The notes below the pieces were generated by a model that made no database searches, was not told where the DNA came from, and saw only the letters and a list, made by a program, of their open reading frames with translations. From positions 4,216,001 to 4,280,000 of the forward strand of contig NZ_CP010979.1 of the NCBI RefSeq assembly GCF_000498395.2: a stretch of DNA of 64,000 nt. The letters are read 5' to 3'. The translations under genes were made by a program, and so were the position numbers. Positions 26,470-34,133 of the stretch are shown here, in pieces. Positions within the stretch are counted from its first letter, which is position 1. Each line of letters opens with the position of its first letter. Source of the DNA: Pseudomonas putida S13.1.2. Lineage in GTDB: Bacteria > Pseudomonadota > Gammaproteobacteria > Pseudomonadales > Pseudomonadaceae.

Positions 26470-26869
26470 TGCGGTCGCTGTACACCAGGTACACCAGCGT
26501 ATTGCGCTTCTTGTCGAGAAAGCGCACCACCTGCATGGTCTTGAACACCAGCGAGGTGCGTTCCTTGAACACTTCCTCGCCGTCTTTCAACTCACCCTTG
26601 AAGTTGATCGGCCCGACCTGACGGCAGGCAATCGACGCCTCCGCACGGTCCTCCGCCAGCCCCAGGCCACCCTTCATGCCGCCAGTCTTGGCCCGCGACA
26701 GGTAGCAGGTCACGCCCTCGACCTTGGGGTCGTCAAACGCTTCGACCACAATGCGGTCGTTCGGCCCCAGGAACTTGAAGACAGTGGACACCTGGCCGAC
26801 TTCCTCGGCCCCGGCCAGCATTGGCAGCGCCAGTGCCGCCACGGCAATTACCCGCTTGAACATGCTCAT
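26408..26869 (-). CDS. creA: CreA family periplasmic protein
   Basis: 153 residues with signal peptide (MSMFKRVIAVAALALPMLAGA). GPNDRIVVEAFDDPKVEGVTCYLSRAKTGG and the C-terminal SPQNAVTAIPILPW are typical CreA. The family is widely conserved in proteobacteria but its role is unknown. Its start overlaps the proB stop by 4 nt (ATGA), so it is translated from the proB message. The last 62 nt lie inside the right unit of the duplication shared with mksB, with a partial extra copy at 26101-26162. Confidence 0.9.
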   Translation of the reverse strand: MSMFKRVIAVAALALPMLAGAEEVGQVSTVFKFLGPNDRIVVEAFDDPKVEGVTCYLSRAKTGGMKGGLGLAEDRAEASIACRQVGPINFKGELKDGEEVFKERTSLVFKTMQVVRFLDKKRNTLVYLVYSDRMIEGSPQNAVTAIPILPWAH

Positions 26870-27984
26870 ACCAGCACCAGATTGTCGCGGTGTACCAACT
26901 CGGGCTCCGCGCTATAGCCGAGGATCGACTCGATGGCATCGGACGACTGACCAATAATCTTCTGCGCCTCCAGGGCGCTGTAGTTGGCCAGGCCGCGGGC
27001 CACTTCAACACCGTCCGGGCCAACGCACACCACCATCTCGCCACGGCGGAAGCTGCCCTGCACGGTCTTCACGCCAACCGGCAGCAGGCTCTTGTTGGCC
27101 TGGCGCAGCGCCTGCACGGCGCCGGCATCCAGCACCAAGGTGCCACGGGTCTGCAGGTGGCCAGCCAGCCACTGCTTGCGCGCAGCGAGCATGCCGCGCT
27201 CTGGCGACAGCAAGGTACCCAGGCGCTCGCCCGCCTTGAGGCGGTCCAGCACGCGCTCGATGCGGCCACCGATGATGATGGTGTGGGCACCGGAACGGGC
27301 AGCCAGGCGCGCGGCGCGCAGCTTGGTCTGCATGCCGCCACGGCCCAGGGCACCACCGGTACCGCCGGCCACGGCATCCAGCGTCGGGTCGTCGGCACGG
27401 GCTTCGTAGATCAGCTGGGCTTCGGGGTTGTTGCGCGGGTCGGCGTCGAACATGCCATCGCGGTCGGTGAGGATCACCAGCAGGTCGGCCTCGACCAGGT
27501 TGGCCACCAGCGCCGCCAGGGTGTCGTTGTCGCCGAAGCGGATTTCGTCGGTGACCACGGTGTCGTTCTCGTTGATCACCGGCACCACGCCCAGGTCGAC
27601 CAAGGTGCGCAGGGTGCTGCGGGCGTTCAGGTAGCGCTTGCGGTCGGACAGGTCGTCATGGGTCAGCAGGATTTGCGCGGTGTGCTTGCCGTGCTCGCCG
27701 AAGCTCGACTCCCAGGCCTGCACCAGGCGCATCTGGCCGAGCGCGGCAGCCGCCTGCAGCTCGTTCATCGCGCTCGGTCGCGTGGCCCAGCCCAGCTGGC
27801 TCATGCCGGCAGCCACGGCCCCGGAGGAGACCAGTACCAACTCCACGCCTGCCTCACGCAGCGCGACCATCTGCTCGACCCAAACGGCCATGGCACCGCG
27901 GTCGAGGCCTTTGCCATCGGCGGTCAGCAGAGCACTGCCAATCTTCACGACCCAGCGCTTGGCGCCCGTCACCTTGCTTCGCAT
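26866..27984 (-). CDS. proB: ProB, glutamate 5-kinase
   Basis: 372 residues from ATG (MRSKVTGAKRWVVKIGSALL), the standard size. The amino-acid-kinase domain holds VVKIGSALL, LVSSGAVAAGM and GTGGALGRGGMQTKLRAARLAARSG. A C-terminal PUA domain spans residues ~280-372. It phosphorylates glutamate in the first step of proline synthesis and is normally inhibited by proline. A terminator separates it from upstream obgE, although this gene pair is conserved in pseudomonads. Confidence 0.96.
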   Translation of the reverse strand: MRSKVTGAKRWVVKIGSALLTADGKGLDRGAMAVWVEQMVALREAGVELVLVSSGAVAAGMSQLGWATRPSAMNELQAAAALGQMRLVQAWESSFGEHGKHTAQILLTHDDLSDRKRYLNARSTLRTLVDLGVVPVINENDTVVTDEIRFGDNDTLAALVANLVEADLLVILTDRDGMFDADPRNNPEAQLIYEARADDPTLDAVAGGTGGALGRGGMQTKLRAARLAARSGAHTIIIGGRIERVLDRLKAGERLGTLLSPERGMLAARKQWLAGHLQTRGTLVLDAGAVQALRQANKSLLPVGVKTVQGSFRRGEMVVCVGPDGVEVARGLANYSALEAQKIIGQSSDAIESILGYSAEPELVHRDNLVLV

Positions 27985-28027
27985 CTTCTTCCAACCTATG
28001 TCGAATCTGTAGATACCGTGGATACAA

Positions 28028-28053
28028 AAACGCCGCTCCAGAGAGCGGCGTTT
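28028..28053 (-). terminator. intrinsic terminator after obgE
   Basis: 11-bp stem AAACGCCGCTC/GAGCGGCGTTT with a 4-nt loop, followed on the minus strand by TTTTTG. It separates obgE from proB. Confidence 0.85.
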
Positions 28054-28069
28054 AGTGTACTGCAACCGG

Positions 28070-29296
28070 TCAGTCGCGCACGTAAATGATTTCCGGACCG
28101 TCTTCGTCGTCCTCGAAATCATCGTCCCAACCGTCATCGTCGCCGATGTCGTGCACGCTCTTGACGCCAGTACGGCGCAAGGTACGCGCGTCGTCCAGGG
28201 CCTGCAGCTGGGCACGGGCTTCGTCTTCGATGCGCTGGTCGAGGTCGGCCAGTTCTTCGGCGTAGGCCGGGTCGTTGGCCAGGCGGTCGGCGCGGTCTTC
28301 GAGGTAGCGCATCAGGTCGTGGCTGAGCTTGTCGGTACCCTGCTTGGAGATAGCCGAGATCACGTAGACCGGGCCTTCCCACTCCAGGCGATCGATCACC
28401 TCCTGCACACGCTCATCGCGCTCGTCGTCCATGACCATGTCCGACTTGTTCAATACCAGCCAACGCTCACGCTCGGCCAGCGACGGGCTGAAGCGGGTCA
28501 GCTCGTTGACGATCACTTCGGCCGCATCGGCCGGGCTGCTTTCGTCCAGCGGCGCGATGTCCACCAGGTGCAACAGCACACGGGTACGCGCCAGGTGCTT
28601 GAGGAAGCGGATACCCAGGCCGGCACCTTCGGAAGCGCCTTCGATCAGGCCGGGGATGTCGGCGATGACGAAGCTCTTCCAACGGTCGACGCTGACCACA
28701 CCCAGGTTTGGCACCAGGGTGGTGAACGGGTAATCGGCCACTTTCGGCTTGGCGGCCGAGACCGAGCGGATGAAGGTACTCTTGCCGGCGTTCGGCAGGC
28801 CCAGCAGGCCCACGTCGGCCAGTACCTTCATTTCCATCTTCAGGTCGCGCTGGTCGCCCGGCTTGCCTGGCGTGGTCTGGCGCGGTGCACGGTTGGTACT
28901 GGACTTGAAACGGGTGTTGCCCAGGCCGTGCCAGCCGCCTTGGGCGACCATCAGCTTCTGGCCAGGGGTAACCAGGTCACCGATCACTTCCTGGGTGGAA
29001 GCATCAATTACGGTGGTACCGACCGGCACGCGCAGGAACAGGTCTTCACCCTTCTTACCGGTGCAGTCGGTGCTGCCGCCATTGGAGCCGCGCTGGGCTT
29101 CGTGGTGACGGGTGTAGCGGTAGTCGACCAGGGTGTTCAGGTTTTCGTCGGCAACCATGTACACCGAGCCGCCGTCACCGCCGTCACCGCCGTTAGGGCC
29201 ACCGTTCTCGATGAACTTCTCGCGACGGAAGCTCATGCAACCGTTGCCGCCGTCACCGGCCTTGACCCGAATCGATACTTCGTCAACAAACTTCAT
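28070..29296 (-). CDS. obgE: ObgE/CgtA, ribosome-assembly GTPase
   Basis: 408 residues. The Gly-rich Obg fold spans residues ~1-158 (RVKAGDGGNGCMSFRREKF; GGPNGGDGGDGGSVYM). The G domain has G1 GLPNAGKST, the DxxG motif in DIPGLIEGA and NKSD. The C-terminus is acidic (DDDGWDDDFEDDEDG). It is an essential GTPase acting in 50S assembly and stress signalling. It follows rpmA after 188 nt containing a terminator, then is itself terminated before proB. Confidence 0.97.
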   Translation of the reverse strand: MKFVDEVSIRVKAGDGGNGCMSFRREKFIENGGPNGGDGGDGGSVYMVADENLNTLVDYRYTRHHEAQRGSNGGSTDCTGKKGEDLFLRVPVGTTVIDASTQEVIGDLVTPGQKLMVAQGGWHGLGNTRFKSSTNRAPRQTTPGKPGDQRDLKMEMKVLADVGLLGLPNAGKSTFIRSVSAAKPKVADYPFTTLVPNLGVVSVDRWKSFVIADIPGLIEGASEGAGLGIRFLKHLARTRVLLHLVDIAPLDESSPADAAEVIVNELTRFSPSLAERERWLVLNKSDMVMDDERDERVQEVIDRLEWEGPVYVISAISKQGTDKLSHDLMRYLEDRADRLANDPAYAEELADLDQRIEDEARAQLQALDDARTLRRTGVKSVHDIGDDDGWDDDFEDDEDGPEIIYVRD

Positions 29297-29341
29297 TAAA
29301 ACCGCCTCTCGTCGGTAGACGAGTTGAATGACTCAAAAACA

Positions 29342-29431
29342 TGAGGCTCTTGCAAAAATGAGCGCGGCGGCCCCGTACGACCGTAGAAACCAACGCCGGC
29401 AACCCAGACAAACAGCTTTGCAAGAGGCTCA
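29342..29431. repeat. long-spaced inverted repeat between rpmA and obgE
   Basis: TGAGGCTCTTGCAAA (29342-29356) and TTTGCAAGAGGCTCA (29417-29431) are inverted copies with one mismatch, 60 nt apart. On the minus-strand transcript this would enclose most of the obgE leader. Function unknown. Confidence 0.6.
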
Positions 29432-29440
29432 CCACAAACG

Positions 29441-29467
29441 AAAAAGCCCCGTCGCATGACGGGGCTT
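29441..29467 (-). terminator. intrinsic terminator after rpmA
   Basis: GCCCCGTC/GACGGGGC stem with a 4-nt loop, followed by TTTTTCG on the minus strand, 20 nt past the rpmA stop. Confidence 0.9.
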
Positions 29468-29484
29468 CTGGAGCGACGTCGCGA

Positions 29485-29742
29485 TTAAGCGGCGACGATG
29501 CTCACGTAACGGCGCATGAACTCGCCTTTCTTCTCGAACTTGATCACGCCTTCGATCTTGGCGAACAAGGTGTGGTCCTTGCCCATGCCAACGCCGTAGC
29601 CAGCGTGGAATTCGGTGCCGCGCTGACGGACGATGATGTTGCCTGGCTTGATAACCTGGCCGCCATACATCTTCACGCCAAGGCGTTTAGATTCTGAGTC
29701 GCGACCGTTACGAGTACTACCACCAGCCTTCTTGTGAGCCAT
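29485..29742 (-). CDS. rpmA: 50S ribosomal protein L27
   Basis: 85 residues, [20 protein letters not shown] onward, the canonical bacterial L27 N-terminus that reaches the peptidyl-transferase centre. No N-terminal cleavable extension of the firmicute type. 38 nt downstream of rplU in the conserved rplU-rpmA operon. Confidence 0.98.
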
Positions 29743-29780
29743 GGTTCAATTCTCCAAATAAATTCAGGGGATCTAGGGGA

Positions 29781-30095
29781 TTAAGCCTGGATGCCGGTGA
29801 TTTTGATCTCGGTGAACCACTGGCGGTGGCCCATACGCTTCATGTGGTGCTTACGACGACGGAACTTGATGATGCGAACCTTGTCGTGGCGGCCTTGCGA
29901 AACGACTTCGGCCACTACTTTAGCGCCAGCAACAACTGGAGCACCGATGGTGACTTCTTCACCGTTGGCGACCAGCAGAACGCGATCGAAAGTCACGGAT
30001 TCGCCAGTGGCGACTTCCAGTTTTTCGATCTTGAGGAATTCACCTTCAGCGACTTTGTACTGCTTGCCGCCGGTAACGATTACTGCGTAAGACAT
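29781..30095 (-). CDS. rplU: 50S ribosomal protein L21
   Basis: 104 residues from ATG (MSYAVIVTGGKQYKVAEGEF); a longer in-frame extension upstream overlaps the promoter and is not real. IKFRRRKHHMKRMGHRQWFTEIKI at the C-terminus is the L21 rRNA-binding signature. First gene of rplU-rpmA, divergent from ispB. Confidence 0.98.
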   Translation of the reverse strand: MSYAVIVTGGKQYKVAEGEFLKIEKLEVATGESVTFDRVLLVANGEEVTIGAPVVAGAKVVAEVVSQGRHDKVRIIKFRRRKHHMKRMGHRQWFTEIKITGIQA

Positions 30096-30225
30096 GGTAT
30101 TTCTCCGATAATCCTGCTCACCCAGCGCTTTATATGATGAGTATTGGCTGGCATGGCTGCACAAGGCTGGAACGGCCCGGCGCAATTGCGTAAGGCAGGT
30201 GCTGCCCAGGAAGTTAGGGTGCGCG

Positions 30226-30254
30226 ATTGTACGCAACCCTGGTTTTGCTTGCAA
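30226..30254 (-). promoter_or_regulatory. sigma-70 promoter for rplU-rpmA
   Basis: Read on the minus strand: TTGCAA (-35) and TACAAT (-10) with a 17-nt spacer, about 130 nt upstream of rplU. Confidence 0.65.
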
Positions 30255-30339
30255 GTGCCGCCCCCGGCCCGCTGGCACCGCGCCTTGACACACCGGTACC
30301 CGCGACCTAGCATGCCGCGCAACCTCACTGGAGCAGCCG

Positions 30340-31308
30340 ATGCAACCCCAAACCTTCTACCGCGCGGTGGCTGATGATTTCAGCGCCGTCGACGAGATCA
30401 TCAAGAAGCAGCTGACCTCGCGCGTGCCGCTGGTATCGAAGATCGGCGACTATATCACGTCCGCCGGTGGCAAACGCCTGCGCCCCCTGCTGGTACTGCT
30501 GTGTGGCAAGGCCCTGGGCCGCGAAGGCGACGACCTGCGCCTGCTGGCCGCCACCATCGAATTCCTGCACACCGCCACCCTGCTGCACGACGACGTGGTC
30601 GACATGTCCGGCATGCGCCGTGGCCGCTCCACCGCCAACGCCCTGTGGGGCAACGCGCCGAGCGTGCTGGTGGGCGACTTCCTTTATTCGCGCTCGTTCG
30701 AAATGATGGTCGAACTGGGCTCGATGCCGGTCATGCAGATCCTGTCCAAGGCCACCCGGGTGATTGCCGAGGGTGAAGTGCTGCAGTTGTCGCGGGTACG
30801 CGATGCCAGCACCACCGAGGAAATCTACATGGAGGTCATCCGCGGCAAGACCGCGATGCTGTTCGAAGCCTCGACCCACAGCGCCGCCGCGCTGGCCGAA
30901 GCAACCGACGAGCAGCGCGAAGCCCTGCGCACCTTCGGTGACCACCTGGGCGTGGCCTTCCAGCTGGTCGACGACCTGCTGGACTACAAGGGCGACTCGC
31001 AAACCCTGGGCAAGAACGTCGGTGACGACCTGGCCGAGGGCAAGCCTACCCTGCCGCTGATCTACACCATGCGCGAAGGCACTGCGGAGCAGGCTGCGCT
31101 GGTACGCCAGGCGATCCAGAAGGGTGGCCTTGAGGATCTGGAACAGATTCGCGTGGCCGTCGAAGCATCGGGCGCGCTGAAGTACACCGCCGAACTGGCG
31201 CGCGACTATGTGAAGCGTGCCATTGCCTGCCTTGAAGTGCTGCCAGCCAGTGAATACCGGGATGCCCTGGTCGAGCTGAGCGAGTTTGCGGTCGCGCGTA
31301 CGCACTGA
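30340..31308 (+). CDS. ispB: polyprenyl diphosphate synthase (ubiquinone side chain)
   Basis: 322 residues. Both Asp-rich motifs are intact: first LLHDDVVDMSGMRRG, second FQLVDDLLDYKGD. KRLRPLLVLL, upstream of the first, is also typical. It elongates farnesyl diphosphate with IPP units to build the ubiquinone tail; pseudomonads make Q9, so a solanesyl (C45) product is likely, but chain length is not read from sequence. GGAG precedes the ATG. Divergent from rplU, as in many gammaproteobacteria. Confidence 0.95.
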   Translation: MQPQTFYRAVADDFSAVDEIIKKQLTSRVPLVSKIGDYITSAGGKRLRPLLVLLCGKALGREGDDLRLLAATIEFLHTATLLHDDVVDMSGMRRGRSTANALWGNAPSVLVGDFLYSRSFEMMVELGSMPVMQILSKATRVIAEGEVLQLSRVRDASTTEEIYMEVIRGKTAMLFEASTHSAAALAEATDEQREALRTFGDHLGVAFQLVDDLLDYKGDSQTLGKNVGDDLAEGKPTLPLIYTMREGTAEQAALVRQAIQKGGLEDLEQIRVAVEASGALKYTAELARDYVKRAIACLEVLPASEYRDALVELSEFAVARTH

Positions 31309-31320
31309 CAGACCGAGTCG

Positions 31321-31387
31321 CCTTCATTCGCGGGCAAGCCCGCTCCTACAGGACTGTGTGGCCTGTAGGAGCGGGCTTGCCCGCGAT
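31321..31387. repeat. REP pair
   Basis: Compact pair of the GCGGGCAAGCCCGCTCCTAC type with only ~10 nt between the arms, directly after ispB. Confidence 0.85.
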
Positions 31388-31474
31388 GCTTTTGTCCGGA
31401 CATAATCACTTCTGGGAAAATACCTTTTACAATGTGGGTTTTTAACCGCCCGTCTGTTTGTTTGAGGAACCGAA

Positions 31475-31816
31475 GTGAGCACTTTGCCACCCTGCCCAAA
31501 ATGCAATTCCGAGTACACCTATGAGGATGGCACTCAGCTGATCTGCCCTGAATGCGCCCACGAGTGGTCAGCCAGTGGCGACGCCGAAGCGGCCAGCGAC
31601 GAGGCGGTGAAGAAAGACTCGGTCGGCAACGTCCTGCAGGATGGCGACACCGTCACCGTGATCAAGGACCTCAAGGTCAAGGGTTCGTCCCTGGTGGTGA
31701 AGGTCGGCACCAAGGTCAAGAACATCCGCCTGTGCGACGGAGACCACGATATCGACTGCAAGATCGATGGCATCGGCGCCATGAAACTGAAGTCCGAGTT
31801 CGTTCGCAAAGTCTGA
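31475..31816 (+). CDS. yjdM: YjdM (PhnA-type) zinc-ribbon protein
   Basis: 113 residues from a GTG with GAGGAAC upstream. The N-terminal zinc ribbon CPKCNSEYTYEDG...CPEC (residues 7-30) and the C-terminal SH3-like domain (VGNVLQDGDTVTVIKDLKVKGSS) define the YjdM/PhnA family. Despite the name it is not phosphonoacetate hydrolase; the role is unclear. Nothing in the neighbourhood relates to phosphonate metabolism. Confidence 0.92.
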   Translation: MSTLPPCPKCNSEYTYEDGTQLICPECAHEWSASGDAEAASDEAVKKDSVGNVLQDGDTVTVIKDLKVKGSSLVVKVGTKVKNIRLCDGDHDIDCKIDGIGAMKLKSEFVRKV

Positions 31817-31857
31817 TTACACAAAAAATTGCCAATAGGCGCTTGCTATTCTGATAA

Positions 31858-31872
31858 TAAGAATTATTCTCA
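31858..31872. promoter_or_regulatory. Fur box, the strongest in the window
   Basis: TAAGAATTATTCTCA matches TGAGAATNATTCTCA at 13 of 14 defined positions and is extended on the left by GATAA. It lies 28 nt before the start of the following small gene. Confidence 0.85.
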
Positions 31873-31900
31873 TTGGAACTGGTATCCAAGGAGAATAGCC

Positions 31901-32146
31901 ATGACTTATCTGATTGACGCCTGGCTTGACCGCCCTCACCCCTACCTGCGCATTCTTCATCGCGAAACCGGCGAAGTGTGCGCGGTGCTTGAAGAAGAAG
32001 CGCTCGACGAACTGCGTGACCAGGGCGACCTGGACATGAGCGGGCTGAATTCGAGTGAACCGGGGGTGCTGAAGGAGCTGGTGCGCAACCTGTTTCTGTT
32101 CTGCTATGCGCGGGCATTGCGCCCGATGGGAACAGACTGGAACTGA
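31901..32146 (+). CDS. small iron-regulated protein (resembles P. aeruginosa PA4570)
   Basis: 81 residues from ATG preceded by AAGGAG. The sequence (YLIDAWLDRPHPYLRILHRE; a Glu-rich middle EEEALDELRDQGDLD; C-terminal FLFCYARALRP) has no recognisable catalytic motif. Position between ispB and an FKBP gene together with the strong Fur box matches the PA4570 locus of P. aeruginosa, a gene known to rise sharply in iron starvation. That correspondence is from memory of gene order, not an alignment. Probably a cytosolic helical protein of iron-starved cells; function unknown. Confidence 0.75.
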   Translation: MTYLIDAWLDRPHPYLRILHRETGEVCAVLEEEALDELRDQGDLDMSGLNSSEPGVLKELVRNLFLFCYARALRPMGTDWN

Positions 32147-32274
32147 GGGCCCTGGCGAGGGCTTCGCCCTCGATCGCGGCGCAAGGCCGCTGCTACAGGG
32201 AACGCATCCCGCCGAGGGATCGCATATTCCTGTAGGAGCGGCCTTGTGCCGCGAATGGGCCGCAACGCGGCCCC
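32147..32274. repeat. REP pair
   Basis: Two inverted copies related to GCGGCACAAGGCCGCTCCTAC, the left one degenerate. It lies in the convergent gap between the small iron-regulated gene and the FKBP gene. Confidence 0.8.
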
Positions 32275-32281
32275 AGCGGTA

Positions 32282-32899
32282 TTACAGAACGTCGAGCAGC
32301 TCGACGTCGAACACCAGCACGCTGTGCGGCGGGATGCTGCCAACGCCTTGGGCGCCGTAGGCCAGCTCGCTTGGCACGTACAGGCGCCATTTGCTGCCAG
32401 CGTTCATCAGCTGCAGGGCTTCGGTCCAGCCAGCAATCACGCCACCTACCGGGAATTCAGCCGGCTGGCCACGCTCGTAGGAGCTGTCGAACACGGTGCC
32501 GTCGATCAGCGTGCCGTGGTAGTGCGTGCGCACGTTGTCTTCGCGGGTCGGCTTGGCGCCTTCGCCTGCGGTCAGTACTTCGAACTGCAGGCCCGAAGCC
32601 AGGGTGGTGATGCCATCACGCTTGGCGTTTTCGGCCAGGAATTCCTTGCCAGCGCCAGCAGCAGCTTCTGCCTTGGCAGCCGCTTCGGCTTGCATGATGT
32701 CGCGGATCACTTTGAAGCTGGCCGACAGGTCGGCTTCGCTGACGCGGCTGTCGGCGCCGTTGAAGGCGTCGGTCAGGCCGGCCAGGATGGCTTCCAGGCT
32801 TACGCCTGGTGGCGGGTTGTCGCGCAGCTGGCCGCCCAGCTGACGGCCGATACCGTAGCTGACGCGCGTTTCGTCGGTAGACAGATTGAGTTCGGACAT
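32282..32899 (-). CDS. fklB: FKBP-type peptidyl-prolyl cis-trans isomerase
   Basis: 205 residues from ATG (MSELNLSTDETRVSYGIGRQ). Helical dimerisation domain (residues ~1-95), then a C-terminal FKBP domain with VRTHYHGTLIDGTVFDSSYERG, GWTEALQLMNAGSKWRLYVPSELAYG and SVLVFDVELL. No signal peptide, so cytoplasmic FklB/FkpB-like rather than periplasmic FkpA. It catalyses proline isomerisation and may act as a chaperone. Confidence 0.93.
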   Translation of the reverse strand: MSELNLSTDETRVSYGIGRQLGGQLRDNPPPGVSLEAILAGLTDAFNGADSRVSEADLSASFKVIRDIMQAEAAAKAEAAAGAGKEFLAENAKRDGITTLASGLQFEVLTAGEGAKPTREDNVRTHYHGTLIDGTVFDSSYERGQPAEFPVGGVIAGWTEALQLMNAGSKWRLYVPSELAYGAQGVGSIPPHSVLVFDVELLDVL

Positions 32900-32984
32900 T
32901 GTCGTGCTCCACTGCAGGGCGCAGTGCAGCCGCGCCCTTGATGAAAAGGGCGAGCAGCCTAGCACACTGGGAAGCTGCGAGCAG

Positions 32985-33290
32985 CTACCAGGCCGAACGC
33001 TGGGAAATCGGCACCTTGAGGTCTTCTTCCGGGTGCGAACCCATGCCGCACATTTCGTCCTGCACCGACCAGTGCACCAGGTTCATCGAGACCATGGGGA
33101 TGGTTTGCAGCAACTTGCGGGCATCCTCCACCGAGTGCACGCGCAAGCGCTCGCCACGGGTGTCAGACAGCGGGTGCGCGCGGCCTTTGAGCCGGGCTTC
33201 AATGAGGTAATCGCCGCCTTCGATGGCGATCAGATTCACTTCGTCGACATGGCCAGCCCTGGCCTCGAGATTGAGCTGATGCAGGTTCAT
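32985..33290 (-). CDS. small conserved Pseudomonas protein (DUF6482-like)
   Basis: 101 residues from ATG (MNLHQLNLEARAGHVDEVNL). Mixed alpha/beta with EGGDYLIEARLKG and a C-terminal QDEMCGMGSHPEEDLKVPI. No membrane segment or catalytic motif is visible. AGGTG precedes the start. Close relatives are found throughout Pseudomonas next to fklB; no function is assigned. DUF number given from memory with moderate certainty. Confidence 0.7.
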   Translation of the reverse strand: MNLHQLNLEARAGHVDEVNLIAIEGGDYLIEARLKGRAHPLSDTRGERLRVHSVEDARKLLQTIPMVSMNLVHWSVQDEMCGMGSHPEEDLKVPISQRSAW

Positions 33291-33418
33291 GTAAGCACCT
33301 CGCGATGAGAACCACGCATGAGTGCTCATTTTTCGTACAGGCGAGCCTAAAGCACAAGCCAGAAACGACACCGCCCGTCCGTTTTGCAACAGACGGGCGG
33401 TGCAGGCAACAACCGGGC

Positions 33419-33907
33419 TCAGTGCTTGGTCAGCTTGTCCAGGTAGCCCATGCAGAACGCCGAAACCACAAAGGTCATGTGGATGATCACGTACCACATC
33501 AGGTAGTCGGTGGAGATGTTCTGCGCATCCATGAACACCCGCAGCAGGTGAATGGACGAAATCGCCACGATCGACGCAGCCACCTTCATCTTCAGCGACG
33601 AGGAGTCCATCTTGCCCAGCCAGTTGAGCTTTTCCTTGCTGTCGTCGATGTCCAGCTGCGAGACGAAGTTCTCGTAGCCGGAGATCATCACCATCACCAG
33701 CAGGCCACCCACCAGCGACATGTCGATCAGCGAGAGGATCACCAGGATCAGGTCAGCTTCGCTCAGGGCAAAGACGTTGGGCAGGACGTGGACCACTTCC
33801 TGGAAGAATTTCAGCGCCAGGGCCAGCAGGCCCAGGGACAGGCCGAAGTAGATGGGGGCGAGCAGCCAGCGCGAGGCATACATCGCGTTTTCGAGAATAC
33901 GTTCCAT
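33419..33907 (-). CDS. YqhA/UPF0114 family membrane protein
   Basis: 162 residues from ATG (MERILENAMYASRWLLAPIY). The segments LILVILSLIDMSLVGGLLVMV and GYENFVSQLD identify the YqhA family. Four hydrophobic segments suggest an inner-membrane protein. No function is established. It is bordered upstream by a REP arm into which an insertion sequence has integrated. Confidence 0.9.
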   Translation of the reverse strand: MERILENAMYASRWLLAPIYFGLSLGLLALALKFFQEVVHVLPNVFALSEADLILVILSLIDMSLVGGLLVMVMISGYENFVSQLDIDDSKEKLNWLGKMDSSSLKMKVAASIVAISSIHLLRVFMDAQNISTDYLMWYVIIHMTFVVSAFCMGYLDKLTKH

Positions 33908-33990
33908 GGAGGGTTTGGGACTCGTCAGGTGACTAAAAAAACGACAGCGAGTATAGCCAGCCACCTGTTACAGCAAAAGCCCGGTGAATC

Positions 33991-34054
33991 GGGGCTGCTT
34001 TGCAGCCCATTCGCAGCGCAAGGCTGCTCCTACAGGGGACCGCGATTTCCTGTA
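33991..34054. repeat. left arm of an interrupted REP pair
   Basis: GGGGCTGCTTTGCAGCCCAT followed by a REP arm ending GCTCCTACAG, then a spacer that stops at CCTGTA where the IS begins. The partner arm is found at 35491. Confidence 0.85.
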
Positions 34055-34058
34055 ATCG

Positions 34059-34070
34059 ATGGACTCGCCC
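34059..34070 (+). repeat. left subterminal inverted repeat of the IS
   Basis: ATGGACTCGCCC, exact inverse of the right copy; close in sequence to IRs typical of IS1111 elements. Confidence 0.9.
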
Positions 34071-34133
34071 CCGCCGAGGCATCACAGTGCCACGGTGGCG
34101 TTCGAAGAAGCCAACGGCAGCGAGGGCGAGACC

